DNA from: Colwellia sp. 75C3
GTDB taxonomy: Bacteria > Pseudomonadota > Gammaproteobacteria > Enterobacterales > Alteromonadaceae
Reading direction: 5' to 3'
Assembly (NCBI RefSeq): GCF_002836255.1
Contig: NZ_PJAU01000033.1
Location: 682,001-746,000, forward strand
DNA length: 64,000 nucleotides
Positions 9,741-17,772 of the stretch are shown here, piece after piece; positions within the stretch are counted from its first letter, which is position 1; each line of letters starts with the position of its first letter. Both the position numbers and the translations under genes were made by a program. The notes below the pieces were generated by a model. That model did no database searches. It saw only the letters and a program-made list of their open reading frames with translations, and was not told where the DNA came from.

Positions 9741-9818
9741 ATATATCCCCCTTCTATATCAAATTACCTTAATGTACTTTGGATATAGATCAACTTGAAT
9801 GTCAGTATTTAATGGCGA

Positions 9819-11936
9819 TTAGGCGTGTAAGCTAAAAGAGAATATTTTGGTCATCTTACTTTCAACTTTACGGTTGTTTTTTGTCGCAGGAGTAAATCTC
9901 CATTTTCGGATCGCTGAACGAATAGCGGATTTAAAATATACAAGCTTACTTTGCTGGGCGAAATTAATATCAATTACCCTACCACTCTTATCTATTGTGA
10001 AATCTACTGTTACTTCCATTTCAATGCCTCTACGCTTTGCAAGGCTTGGGTATATTGGATTAACAGAATTCAGTAACTTAGCTTCTAATGTATTTGGTAT
10101 CGGTAATGTCTCATGCTTTGATTCTATTATTTGGCTAGTTTCATTTGGCTGACTTTTTAGGTCTCTAGTATTATGGGAAGCTTGATACAGATTATTTTGC
10201 ATTGACAAAGTGTTGATTTCTTCATTATAGGTGAGTTGGCGATATGGATCTTCTTTGATTTTTAAGCCTTTATCATATGCAAGTGATAATTGCTTATTTC
10301 CCTTTTTAAAAGGTTCAAGTAAGACAGTATCGACACTTGTTTTTTCAGTTGTTATCGATGGTAAAATCATTTGGGTTTGTGCTGGTATAACTGCCAGTTT
10401 TTTCTTGCTAGCGCTTGAGCTTAAAATGTCTTCTACTTCAATAGCTGCAGGTGTTACAGGTGAGAGTAGGGCAATTGTTTTATTTGTATCCAACATGTTT
10501 ACGGTCAAACTAGTCTGTTTTTCTTCATATCTAAATTTTGTTTTTTGATCTTCATCAGCCGTTGTCGTTAGCTGTCTCTGCAGAGCTATTTCTTTTACGG
10601 TTTCAATAAAATCTTCTTTGTGGTTGGGCGTTAAAGGCTCAATAGCCGCTGTCGTTAGTGTGATTTCTTGTTCTATTCCGTAGTCAGATATGTTTTGATA
10701 ATTGCTTTTCTCTACAAGAAAGCTCGGAGTCGGTGTATTTGTTCGACTTAATAATTGCTGAGCTATTGAGTCATTTTTTAGTAGGGTACTTTTTCTTGTT
10801 ATATCGGCTTTATTTAGGCCGATTACGCTCATATTTGCACTGATAGCGCCCTTGTTAAGAGTGTCTTGCCACGGGAATTGATTATTTAGCTGCTGGGCAA
10901 AAGGCATTGTTAGTAATTGATTAATACTCAGTAATGTTAGCGTCAAAAACAAACACATGGCAGCAAGAAATTTACTGGTATTGTTCGTTGGTGCACAGTG
11001 ATGATCAACAAGCCTAAGTACTCTGGTCTTTAAATCACCTCCAGATGCAGCCATAGCCATAGTTGGAATGGTATGGAAGTGATTTTTTGAACATAAAGAA
11101 GCGGTATCGGTCAAAGTATGTGCGTACGCTATTGCATATCCACAATGCTCCACAGCAATGTCATCGCTACAATATTCACGCTCGTTACGCATTTGCTTGC
11201 CGATCCAATGCACACTTGGATGAAAGAAAAATAGCAATTCAATAAGTGTTTGCAAAAAATTAACTAAATAGTCATGACGACGAATATGTGCAAGTTCGTG
11301 CAAAATAAGCATTTCAAGTTGAGCTGAGTTTAACCCTGTCACCATACTTGCGGGTAATAACACTACCGGCTTTAACCACCCTATAGCCATGGGAACTTCA
11401 GCTTTTAAGGAAATAAGTAATTTTGGCGTTTTAGTTAGCTTTATCTGTTTGGCTAATTCATCAAAGCGCTTACTCAGTGCCGAAGATGGAGAAACGCTCG
11501 AAAAGCGGGGCAAATTATTTACATTACGAATCTCAATAAGTAACTTACTGGCAAGGATCGTAATTGTAGCCAACCAAAATAATGAAAGATAAGGCAATGA
11601 GTGGGCTAATATCGAAGGCAGTAATTCTTGATAAGTAAATAAAGGGTTTTGCTGGGTTAACTCATTCACTAAACTCGTGAGTGGGATAGGGCTTAGGTTA
11701 CTATTCATGCCTGAACTTGTGTCAGGGTAGACCATGGTATAGGTTAGTACAGCAAGTACGCCGTTTGCTAACATCGCTAAGGTAGCTAAGGTATATCGTA
11801 ATTTTGATTTGTTTTTATCAACTATAAATAACAAAGACTTTAAGATAAGCGCCACGAGTAAACCTTGCCATAAAAAATGCACTAGGGTTAGCGATAAGCT
11901 ATATAAAAAAGGGCTGTTAAATAATTGCTCAAACAT
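9819..11936 (-). CDS. M56 (BlaR1-type) membrane metalloprotease with C-terminal TonB domain
   Basis: A 705-residue inner-membrane protein. N-terminal membrane helices occupy about 10-35, 45-70 and 112-135. An M56 peptidase domain has HELAH at 213-217 and EREYCSDDIAVEHCG downstream. A further helix lies near 320-345. After a long low-complexity periplasmic linker, residues about 625-705 form a TonB C-terminal domain (NPIYPSLAKRRGIEMEV, then AIRKWRFTPA). Classical BlaR1 carries a penicillin-binding sensor here; none is seen. With the BlaI-like repressor 14 bases upstream it forms a protease/repressor pair, so it may clip BlaI in response to an envelope signal (inference). Confidence 0.87.
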   Translation of the reverse strand: MFEQLFNSPFLYSLSLTLVHFLWQGLLVALILKSLLFIVDKNKSKLRYTLATLAMLANGVLAVLTYTMVYPDTSSGMNSNLSPIPLTSLVNELTQQNPLFTYQELLPSILAHSLPYLSLFWLATITILASKLLIEIRNVNNLPRFSSVSPSSALSKRFDELAKQIKLTKTPKLLISLKAEVPMAIGWLKPVVLLPASMVTGLNSAQLEMLILHELAHIRRHDYLVNFLQTLIELLFFFHPSVHWIGKQMRNEREYCSDDIAVEHCGYAIAYAHTLTDTASLCSKNHFHTIPTMAMAASGGDLKTRVLRLVDHHCAPTNNTSKFLAAMCLFLTLTLLSINQLLTMPFAQQLNNQFPWQDTLNKGAISANMSVIGLNKADITRKSTLLKNDSIAQQLLSRTNTPTPSFLVEKSNYQNISDYGIEQEITLTTAAIEPLTPNHKEDFIETVKEIALQRQLTTTADEDQKTKFRYEEKQTSLTVNMLDTNKTIALLSPVTPAAIEVEDILSSSASKKKLAVIPAQTQMILPSITTEKTSVDTVLLEPFKKGNKQLSLAYDKGLKIKEDPYRQLTYNEEINTLSMQNNLYQASHNTRDLKSQPNETSQIIESKHETLPIPNTLEAKLLNSVNPIYPSLAKRRGIEMEVTVDFTIDKSGRVIDINFAQQSKLVYFKSAIRSAIRKWRFTPATKNNRKVESKMTKIFSFSLHA

Positions 11937-11950
11937 AGTTAAAGTTAATT

Positions 11951-12337
11951 TTACTCTTTATTGTCTAGAGAGTTTAATAACTGGCGAATATCATTAATTT
12001 CTTCATCGCTAGTTGAATCATCGATAGCGCGCATCACTAACTTTGAAGTTGAGCCACCAAAAGCTTTAGTTATTAAGTCTTTAATCAGTGATGATTGCGT
12101 TTGTGTTTGACTGTTAGCTGTAGCATAAATATGAGCACGATTACTTTCATCTCGGATGACCAGTGATTTTTCATGCATAATTTGGAGTATTTTTAATACG
12201 GTGGTATAGCCAGTCTTTTGTGTAATACTTACTACATCGTGAATTTGTCTTACCGTTGCAGGACCCATCTTCCAAAGCACATTGAGTAGTGTTAACTCGG
12301 CTTCTGTGGGTTTGACTGCAGAATTTTCATGCGCCAT
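11951..12337 (-). CDS. BlaI/MecI/CopY-family transcriptional repressor
   Basis: A small winged-helix repressor of 128 residues. The N-terminal domain shows ELTLLNVLWKMGPATVRQIHD and a recognition region around TGYTTVLKILQIMHEK, typical of the BlaI/MecI/CopY family. A C-terminal dimerization region is cut by the BlaR1 protease in known systems. An AAGGA ribosome site lies 7 bases before the ATG at 12337, so that start is chosen over an ATG two codons upstream. It is the first gene of a two-gene operon with the M56-TonB protein. A perfect dyad 35 bases upstream is a candidate autoregulatory operator. Confidence 0.9.
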   Translation of the reverse strand: MAHENSAVKPTEAELTLLNVLWKMGPATVRQIHDVVSITQKTGYTTVLKILQIMHEKSLVIRDESNRAHIYATANSQTQTQSSLIKDLITKAFGGSTSKLVMRAIDDSTSDEEINDIRQLLNSLDNKE

Positions 12338-12371
12338 GTACATATCCTTATTCGATAGTTTTATAAGTTAG

Positions 12372-12403
12372 AGACTAAATACGAATGCGATCGTATTTAG
12401 TCT
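12372..12403. promoter_or_regulatory. Candidate BlaI operator dyad
   Basis: Perfect 13-bp arms AGACTAAATACGA and TCGTATTTAGTCT are separated by 6 bases. They lie 35 bases upstream of the BlaI-like start and about 60 bases after the psd stop. No U tract follows on the minus strand, which argues against a psd terminator. BlaI-family dimers bind such dyads. Confidence 0.5.
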
Positions 12404-12463
12404 TAGCTTATATCGAGTACAGTAAATGAGCAACCGTTTTGTTTGGTGACTATTTATTGGTAA

Positions 12464-13357
12464 CTATTTTTCGCCCTTATTGAGGCTAGCATAAAGCTCG
12501 CCAAGACGAGTGACAGTCCCCGGTCCAGCATTTTCTGCAAATTCACTAATCATTTTAGGTGCGAAGGTGCTCACAACGGTTGAACCTAGCTTAAATCGAC
12601 CCATCTCATCACCTTTATTAAAGGTAATCGCATCTTCTCCATCTTTAGGGTATTGCCATCTGAATATATCTTTTCCTGCCGGTGGAGTGATAGTGCCACC
12701 CCAAGTTGTTTCTATGCTGGCAACAATCGTTGCACCAACCAATACCATGGCAAGTTCACCCATTTCAGTATCAAAAATGGCAACAACACGTTCATTTCGA
12801 GCAAAAAGATCAGGCACGTTTCGAGCGGTAAGAGGATTAACTGAAAATAGCTCCCCTGGAACATAAATCATTTCACGTAAAGTAGCTGCCATTGGCATAT
12901 GAATACGGTGATAATCTTTTGGTGCTAAGTAGATACAAGAGAACTTTCCACCTTGAAAAGGTGCTGCTGTTTTTTCATCACCGCCTAGTAAAGAGCTTAA
13001 GCTGTAATTGAAACCTTTTGCTTGGATAAGTTGCCCGTCGATAATGTCACCTTGTTGGCTAATCGCACCATCAACGGGATAACATATGGCATTTTCACTA
13101 CTATCAATAGTTCGAGCACCTTCTTCTAATTCACGGGTGAAAAAGTTATTAAAGGTATCAAAGTCGCTAGCCTTTTTAAGCTTGGCTTCATTCATATTGA
13201 TACCATAAGACTCAATAAAAAGCTTGATAAGCTTAGTAGTCAACCAACCCATTTTTGCAGCCGCTAATTTACCTACTAAACGTGAAATAGCGTGTTTAGG
13301 CATGATGTACTGCAAGGTGATTTTAATTTTATCGCTAAGATTATTTTGTGAAGACAC
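12464..13357 (-). CDS. psd: Phosphatidylserine decarboxylase proenzyme
   Basis: Inner-membrane pyruvoyl enzyme making phosphatidylethanolamine from phosphatidylserine. It has 297 residues. The self-cleavage motif LGST is at 257-260, so Ser259 becomes the pyruvoyl group of the alpha chain. DYHRIHMPM and the N-terminal [14 protein letters not shown] are also diagnostic. The start is GTG behind AAGGA; an ATG just upstream is out of frame. It lies 10 bases downstream of rsgA and the two are likely co-transcribed, as in Escherichia coli. Confidence 0.96.
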   Translation of the reverse strand: MSSQNNLSDKIKITLQYIMPKHAISRLVGKLAAAKMGWLTTKLIKLFIESYGINMNEAKLKKASDFDTFNNFFTRELEEGARTIDSSENAICYPVDGAISQQGDIIDGQLIQAKGFNYSLSSLLGGDEKTAAPFQGGKFSCIYLAPKDYHRIHMPMAATLREMIYVPGELFSVNPLTARNVPDLFARNERVVAIFDTEMGELAMVLVGATIVASIETTWGGTITPPAGKDIFRWQYPKDGEDAITFNKGDEMGRFKLGSTVVSTFAPKMISEFAENAGPGTVTRLGELYASLNKGEK

Positions 13358-13367
13358 TCATTTTTCC

Positions 13368-14426
13368 TTAATTATTAAAACGTGAGGTTAATTTATTATC
13401 ATTGAGGCTAGCTAATATACGTTGAAAGCTTGCTAGGCGAGCAGGATTGATTTCTTGCTTTTCTCCTGCCGCTATTAGGGCACAGCCAGGGTCTGTTTGA
13501 TGCTTACAATCTCTAAACTTGCACAAACCAAGAAAGTCGGAGAACTCAATAAAACCATGACAAACTTGTTCTGGCGTTAAATGCCATAAACCAAACTCGC
13601 GAATACCAGGTGAGTCAATTAAATCACCACCTTCATTAAAGTGGTATAAGCGTGCTACGGTAGTGGTGTGTTGCCCTAAACCTGAGTTATCTGAGACTTC
13701 TTTTGTTAGTATCCCTAAATCTGGCATGAGGGCATTAACTAACGTTGATTTGCCAACACCTGATTGACCAACAAAAATACTAGTGTGCTGTGTAAGTTGC
13801 ATTTTTAGTTCGCTTATACCATCACGGGATTTACTACTCGCGTAAAGTACTTGATAACCAATATCTTTATAAATTTTTAGTTGTTTAGCTATTTTCTCTT
13901 GTTCCCCAGCGCTAATACTGTCTAATAAATCAGTTTTATTGAGTACAATAACAGGCGTAATACCCGTTTGCTCTGCAGCCACTAGGTAACGGTCAATAAT
14001 ATCGCTATTAAAAACGGGCAACACAGAAGAAACAATGAGAATTTGACTGATATTTGCCGCGATAGGCTTAACACCATCATAAACATCGGGACGACTTAGT
14101 ACAGAGTCACGCTCATGAACGGCCTCTATTATACCTGTGATGCTATGCTGAGTTTCTCTGCCCAGACGCCAAAGTACTTTGTCTCCACAGACAAGCGAGC
14201 CAATAGAGCGACGTAAATTACAACGGTATATTTCACCAAGTTCGCTTTCGACATCTGCATGTTGTCCAAATCGACTAATAATAACGCCTTGCTGAGGAGT
14301 GCCTAAGTCGTCATCTTCCCATTGCACTTTATCTTTATTTTTAGTGGTTTTACCATGTAATCTATTATCATGATTGGCTTTAATGCGCCTTTGCTGACCT
14401 TTGGTCAGTTTTTTTACCTTAGACAA
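13368..14426 (-). CDS. rsgA: Ribosome small-subunit-dependent GTPase RsgA
   Basis: A circularly permuted GTPase that checks late 30S subunit assembly. It has 352 residues: a basic N-terminal tail (about 1-30), an OB domain (about 45-110), the GTPase with G4 (NKTD at 163-166) before the P-loop (GQSGVGKS at 220-227) and then DSPG, and a C-terminal zinc domain with [17 protein letters not shown]. This order is the family signature. The start is TTG, with only a weak ribosome site. It precedes psd and is divergent from orn, as in enterobacteria. Confidence 0.96.
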   Translation of the reverse strand: MSKVKKLTKGQQRRIKANHDNRLHGKTTKNKDKVQWEDDDLGTPQQGVIISRFGQHADVESELGEIYRCNLRRSIGSLVCGDKVLWRLGRETQHSITGIIEAVHERDSVLSRPDVYDGVKPIAANISQILIVSSVLPVFNSDIIDRYLVAAEQTGITPVIVLNKTDLLDSISAGEQEKIAKQLKIYKDIGYQVLYASSKSRDGISELKMQLTQHTSIFVGQSGVGKSTLVNALMPDLGILTKEVSDNSGLGQHTTTVARLYHFNEGGDLIDSPGIREFGLWHLTPEQVCHGFIEFSDFLGLCKFRDCKHQTDPGCALIAAGEKQEINPARLASFQRILASLNDNKLTSRFNN

Positions 14427-14491
14427 GTGACTTATTCATACGATTTAATTTGATCCAACATTTAATTTTGACCCGACTTGGTTGTAACGGG

Positions 14492-14759
14492 TATATACCC
14501 GTTATCAATCAAGATGCATGTTTCAGAGTGCTTGAGCAATTTCAATTCAAGGCGCTGTGATGAAATAATGGTTATTCCCTTATAAATCACAGCAACGATG
14601 AAGTGATTTTGCTCAAGCGCTTCTTCGATGGGTTTAAAATGACTTTATACGGCGTTAAATAATTAAACCATAGAATGACTATGCCTAAATAATTTGCCTT
14701 GCTTAAAGTCATTTTAATTCCCACTGAAATCCTGCACTTTGAGTGGTAACGGGTATATA
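14492..14759. repeat. MITE-like palindromic element, type b variant
   Basis: About 268 bp between rsgA and orn. The inverted ends are TATACCCGTTATCAATCAAG on the left and the mirror of TATACCCGTTACCACTCAAA on the right. The core keeps AATGGTTATTCCCTT, but the flanking arms read GTGATGA/AATCACAGCA instead of ATTGATT/AATCAAT, a paired change that preserves a hairpin. The element fills most of the 381-base gap, which must also hold the rsgA and orn promoters. Confidence 0.75.
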
Positions 14760-14807
14760 CTAACAATTATATACCAATGTTTATGCATTTTTTTTTAAGG
14801 GAAGTTT

Positions 14808-15353
14808 ATGGCGGGTAATGATAACAATTTAATTTGGCTTGATTTGGAAATGACAGGATTAGAGCCAGCAGAGGATGTGATATTAGAGATCGCTATCATT
14901 ATCACCGATAGCCATTTAAATACCTTAGCGCAAGGACCAATATTTGCCATCAATCAAAGCGATGATGTGTTAGATAATATGAGTGAGTGGTGTATTGAAC
15001 ATCATGGAAATTCTGGTCTCACTCAACGTTGTCGTGACAGCAAGGTGAGCTTAGCGCAAGCAACTGAGCAAAGCTTAGCTTTTGTACAAGAATGGGTACC
15101 TCAAGGTAAATCACCTATGTGTGGTAATAGTATTGGCCAAGATAGACGATTTATTAATAAGTATATGCCTGATTTTGAAGATCATTTTCATTACCGTAAT
15201 ATTGATGTTAGTACTATTAAAGAGCTGGCAAGACGTTGGAAACCAGAGGTCTTAAAATCGGTAGTTAAAATTGGCGCTCACTTGGCGCTAGATGACATCA
15301 AAGAGTCAATATCTGAGTTAAAAGTATATAGAGAGCTTCTCTTCAAACTATAA
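14808..15353 (+). CDS. orn: Oligoribonuclease
   Basis: DEDDh-type 3'-5' exonuclease of 181 residues that degrades di- and short oligoribonucleotides, including pGpG, the last product of c-di-GMP breakdown. [11 protein letters not shown] holds the first Asp/Glu pair. [17 protein letters not shown] and [14 protein letters not shown] supply the remaining acidic residues and the catalytic His-to-Asp pattern. An AAGGGAAG ribosome site precedes the ATG. A short hairpin follows the stop (CTCTAC...GTAGAG at about 15364-15384) but lacks a U tract. Confidence 0.97.
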   Translation: MAGNDNNLIWLDLEMTGLEPAEDVILEIAIIITDSHLNTLAQGPIFAINQSDDVLDNMSEWCIEHHGNSGLTQRCRDSKVSLAQATEQSLAFVQEWVPQGKSPMCGNSIGQDRRFINKYMPDFEDHFHYRNIDVSTIKELARRWKPEVLKSVVKIGAHLALDDIKESISELKVYRELLFKL

Positions 15354-15464
15354 CTTGAACCCTGCTCTACATCTATAAGTAGAGTAGGTATAACATTAAA
15401 TATACAAATTATTTAAGGCATGAATAGCTATTATCGTGCCGCTTCCTATTTTTGAGTATTATCA

Positions 15465-17264
15465 ATGAAAAATGTAGCCACTTACCTAGTGCTCTTACTG
15501 ATTAATATCGGCCATATAAATTACAGTAATGCTGCTAGCACAACAGATAACAGTATTAATGCTGATCAACAATTAGCTAGTATTATCCAAGTTCATGAAG
15601 AATTCTATCTAAAATCAAGCCCATTCAATCAACCAGATGTTGTGGGTAATAACGCTAAATTACCCGATTTGTCGGCAGATTCTTTACATGCTAAGTATCA
15701 GCAAGGTTTGTCTATTTATCAGCAGTTAGCCGCATTAGATAATGAAAAGTTAACACAAGAAAATCAGATTAACTTATCGGTACTTGTATACAGTTTAAAA
15801 AACAAGCTAGATAGTTACACCAATAAAGAGCATTACATGCCTCTTACTGCAGAGTCAGGGTTTCATGTCTGGATAGCAAATATCTCAAAGCAAGTTGATT
15901 TTAAAACCTATAAGGATTATCAAGATTATCTAGCACGTCTATCGGCTCTTCCTCGATATTTTGACCAACAAATCCATTGGATGAAACTAGGACTGAAAAG
16001 TGGAATTAGTCAGCCTAAAATAGTGCTTGAGGGATTTGAACATTCTATTGCGGCTTACATAAAAGAAAATATTTATGAGAGTAGTTATTATTTACCTTTT
16101 AGCAAAATGTCAGCTTTTATTACCCCTAGCCAACAAGATGACTTGCAGCGAAGAGCTAAGCAGATTTTAATCACTAAAGTTATGCCGGCATATCAGGCCT
16201 ATTATGACTTCATGGTTAATGAATATCAGCCTAATGCTCGTGATAATATTGCCGCTAAGTCACTTCCTAATGGTAATGAATATTATCAAAATAGACTAGA
16301 GCACTATACCACTTTACCTATGACGGCAATGCAAGTTCATCAACAGGGACTGTCTGAAGTTAAGCGTATCAGAGCCGAGATGGACGAAATCATCGAACAA
16401 GTTAGTTTTGAAGGTAGCTTCAGTGAGTTTGTGCAATTTTTACGTACCGATCCCCAATTTTATGCCACGACACCAACTGAGCTATTAAAAGAAGCCTCCT
16501 TTATTGCTAAGAAAATGGATGCCAAATTACCTAAATTATTTAAGACGTTACCAAGAACTCCATATGGTGTAATGGCTGTGCCTGCTAATATAGCGCCTAA
16601 ATATACAACAGGACGATACGCAGGATCATCACGAGATGACCAACCGGGGAATTACTGGGTCAATACTTATAGATTAGATCGTCGACCACTTTATGTTTTA
16701 ACAGCACTGACACTTCATGAAGCAGTACCAGGTCATCACTTACAAATATCGTTAGCAAAAGAGATGAAGAATGTAGCGAAGTTTAGAAACAGAACCTACA
16801 TCTCTGCTTTTGGTGAAGGTTGGGGCTTGTATTCTGAATACCTAGGTATAGAAGCAGGTATGTATGAAGACCCTTACCATAACTTTGGTCGTTTAACGTA
16901 TGAAATGTGGCGAGCCTGTCGCTTAGTTGTAGATACAGGTATGCATACGCAAGGCTGGAGTCGCACTCAAGCAATGGATTTTTTAGCTAATAATACCGCC
17001 TTATCACTGCATAATGTAAAAACGGAAATAGATCGTTATATCTCATGGCCAGGGCAAGCGTTATCTTACAAGCTGGGTGAGTTAACCATTAAGCGTTTAC
17101 GAAAAGAAGCAGAACAAGCTTTAGGCGAGGATTTTGATTTACGAGATTTCCATGACGAGTTATTGATGCGTGGTTCAATGCCATTAACTATGTTGGATAA
17201 AATAATAACGCATTATATTAGTGAGAAAAAATCCCTCGTTCAACAATCTAAAAATACGGGGTAA
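15465..17264 (+). CDS. DUF885-family exported metallopeptidase-like protein
   Basis: A 599-residue protein with a signal peptide (about 1-24, ending near SNAAS). The family is related to M32-type zinc metallopeptidases: HEAVPGHHLQ at 418-427 gives a HExxxxHH-like zinc motif, and a downstream EGWGLYSEYLG supplies further conserved acidic residues. A peptidase on small or modified peptides in the periplasm is likely, but the substrate is unknown. It is monocistronic by spacing. The stretch after it holds a riboswitch on the opposite strand and no same-strand terminator was recognised. Confidence 0.85.
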   Translation: MKNVATYLVLLLINIGHINYSNAASTTDNSINADQQLASIIQVHEEFYLKSSPFNQPDVVGNNAKLPDLSADSLHAKYQQGLSIYQQLAALDNEKLTQENQINLSVLVYSLKNKLDSYTNKEHYMPLTAESGFHVWIANISKQVDFKTYKDYQDYLARLSALPRYFDQQIHWMKLGLKSGISQPKIVLEGFEHSIAAYIKENIYESSYYLPFSKMSAFITPSQQDDLQRRAKQILITKVMPAYQAYYDFMVNEYQPNARDNIAAKSLPNGNEYYQNRLEHYTTLPMTAMQVHQQGLSEVKRIRAEMDEIIEQVSFEGSFSEFVQFLRTDPQFYATTPTELLKEASFIAKKMDAKLPKLFKTLPRTPYGVMAVPANIAPKYTTGRYAGSSRDDQPGNYWVNTYRLDRRPLYVLTALTLHEAVPGHHLQISLAKEMKNVAKFRNRTYISAFGEGWGLYSEYLGIEAGMYEDPYHNFGRLTYEMWRACRLVVDTGMHTQGWSRTQAMDFLANNTALSLHNVKTEIDRYISWPGQALSYKLGELTIKRLRKEAEQALGEDFDLRDFHDELLMRGSMPLTMLDKIITHYISEKKSLVQQSKNTG

Positions 17265-17449
17265 TACTATTTGGAATGAAAGTAACGACGTTGTTGGATC
17301 GTTAGGGTATTTGAAGATGATCACTTATTTAGAGCAATTGGTATAACTACTTTTATAAAGTGCCTGATATAGAAATATGCTGTGTTAGGCTCTAGTAGTT
17401 TACTACGATGAGTTATTTCTTTTATATAAACAGGAAAGAGTTGTTATAT

Positions 17450-17525
17450 TGAAAATAAAGAGGGGGGCGACGCAAAGAGAACGGAAGAAACAGATAGTGA
17501 GCTATCGAGTTGAGATAAGCCCCCA
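17450..17525 (-). terminator. Riboswitch expression platform / terminator
   Basis: On the minus strand, GGGGGC (17524-17519) can pair with GCCCCC within 17468-17462, followed by UCUUUAUUUUC. Inside the loop is a small GAUAG-CUCA-CUAUC hairpin. The stretch CUUUGCGUC (17477-17469) is the exact complement of the aptamer core GACGCAAAG. Ligand binding and core/platform pairing therefore exclude each other, which is the logic of a transcription-termination riboswitch. Confidence 0.68.
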
Positions 17526-17535
17526 CTATATCTAA

Positions 17536-17622
17536 ACTTGGCAGTCCCGCTATCATAGGTTTCCCTTTAGACCGGTAACTTTGCGTCTCTAACTTTCATT
17601 AGATTTGCCCTTAGCAAGCTTT
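17536..17622 (-). ncRNA. c-di-GMP-I (GEMM-I) riboswitch aptamer
   Basis: Read on the minus strand, the segment follows the GEMM-I consensus. AAGGGCAAA leads into a hairpin UCUAAU-GAAA-GUUAGA with a GNRA tetraloop. The invariant GACGCAAAG follows at 17587 down to 17579. Then come UUACCGGUCUAA, a short stem closed by AGGGAAACCU, and AUGAUAGCGGGACUGCC. These are the two helices, the tetraloop/receptor pair and the ligand-contact strand known from the Vibrio Vc2 aptamer. Whether it prefers c-di-GMP or 3',3'-cGAMP cannot be decided here. No ORF follows on the minus strand before the antisense side of the DUF885 gene. Confidence 0.88.
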
Positions 17623-17639
17623 GAAGCTCAACTACAGTT

Positions 17640-17667
17640 ATTATAGGATGAATTCTATAAATGTAAA
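17640..17667 (-). promoter_or_regulatory. Sigma-70-like promoter of the riboswitch RNA
   Basis: On the minus strand TTTACA (17667-17662) and TATAAT (17645-17640) are separated by 16 bases. This places the transcript start near 17633, about 11 bases before the aptamer. The fit supports real transcription of the riboswitch strand. Confidence 0.7.
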
Positions 17668-17685
17668 CAGAAAATACTATTTTTG

Positions 17686-17704
17686 TTTACCTTTATAAGG
17701 TAAA
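17686..17704. promoter_or_regulatory. Palindromic dyad in the shared promoter region
   Basis: A 19-bp palindrome TTTACCTTTATAAGGTAAA (8-bp arms around TAT) lies upstream of the TPR/GGDEF-like gene and just upstream of the riboswitch promoter. It could be an operator. The binding protein is unknown. Confidence 0.35.
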
Positions 17705-17772
17705 TATAGTAAAAAGTAATATTAGGTTGCACTGTATTGTATCCAATACTTTGTTTTTCAATAACTAATGGT

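Larger units (their letters stand above)
17265..17772. other. 508-base intergenic region with minus-strand riboswitch unit
   Basis: No protein gene is seen on either strand. From right to left on the minus strand it holds a promoter (17640-17667), a c-di-GMP-I aptamer (about 17536-17622), and a terminator-like platform (about 17450-17525). Two further dyads lie at 17663-17690 (imperfect) and 17686-17704 (TTTACCTTTATAAGGTAAA), in the region shared with the rightward TPR gene. Near 17334-17342 an ATTGGTATA resembles a solo end of the type a element. Confidence 0.7.

Noticed and set aside
17461..17490. GACGCAAAG on the plus strand, suggesting a second aptamer
   Set aside because: The flanking bases do not fit GEMM. 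It is the complement of the minus-strand platform that can pair with the true aptamer core.
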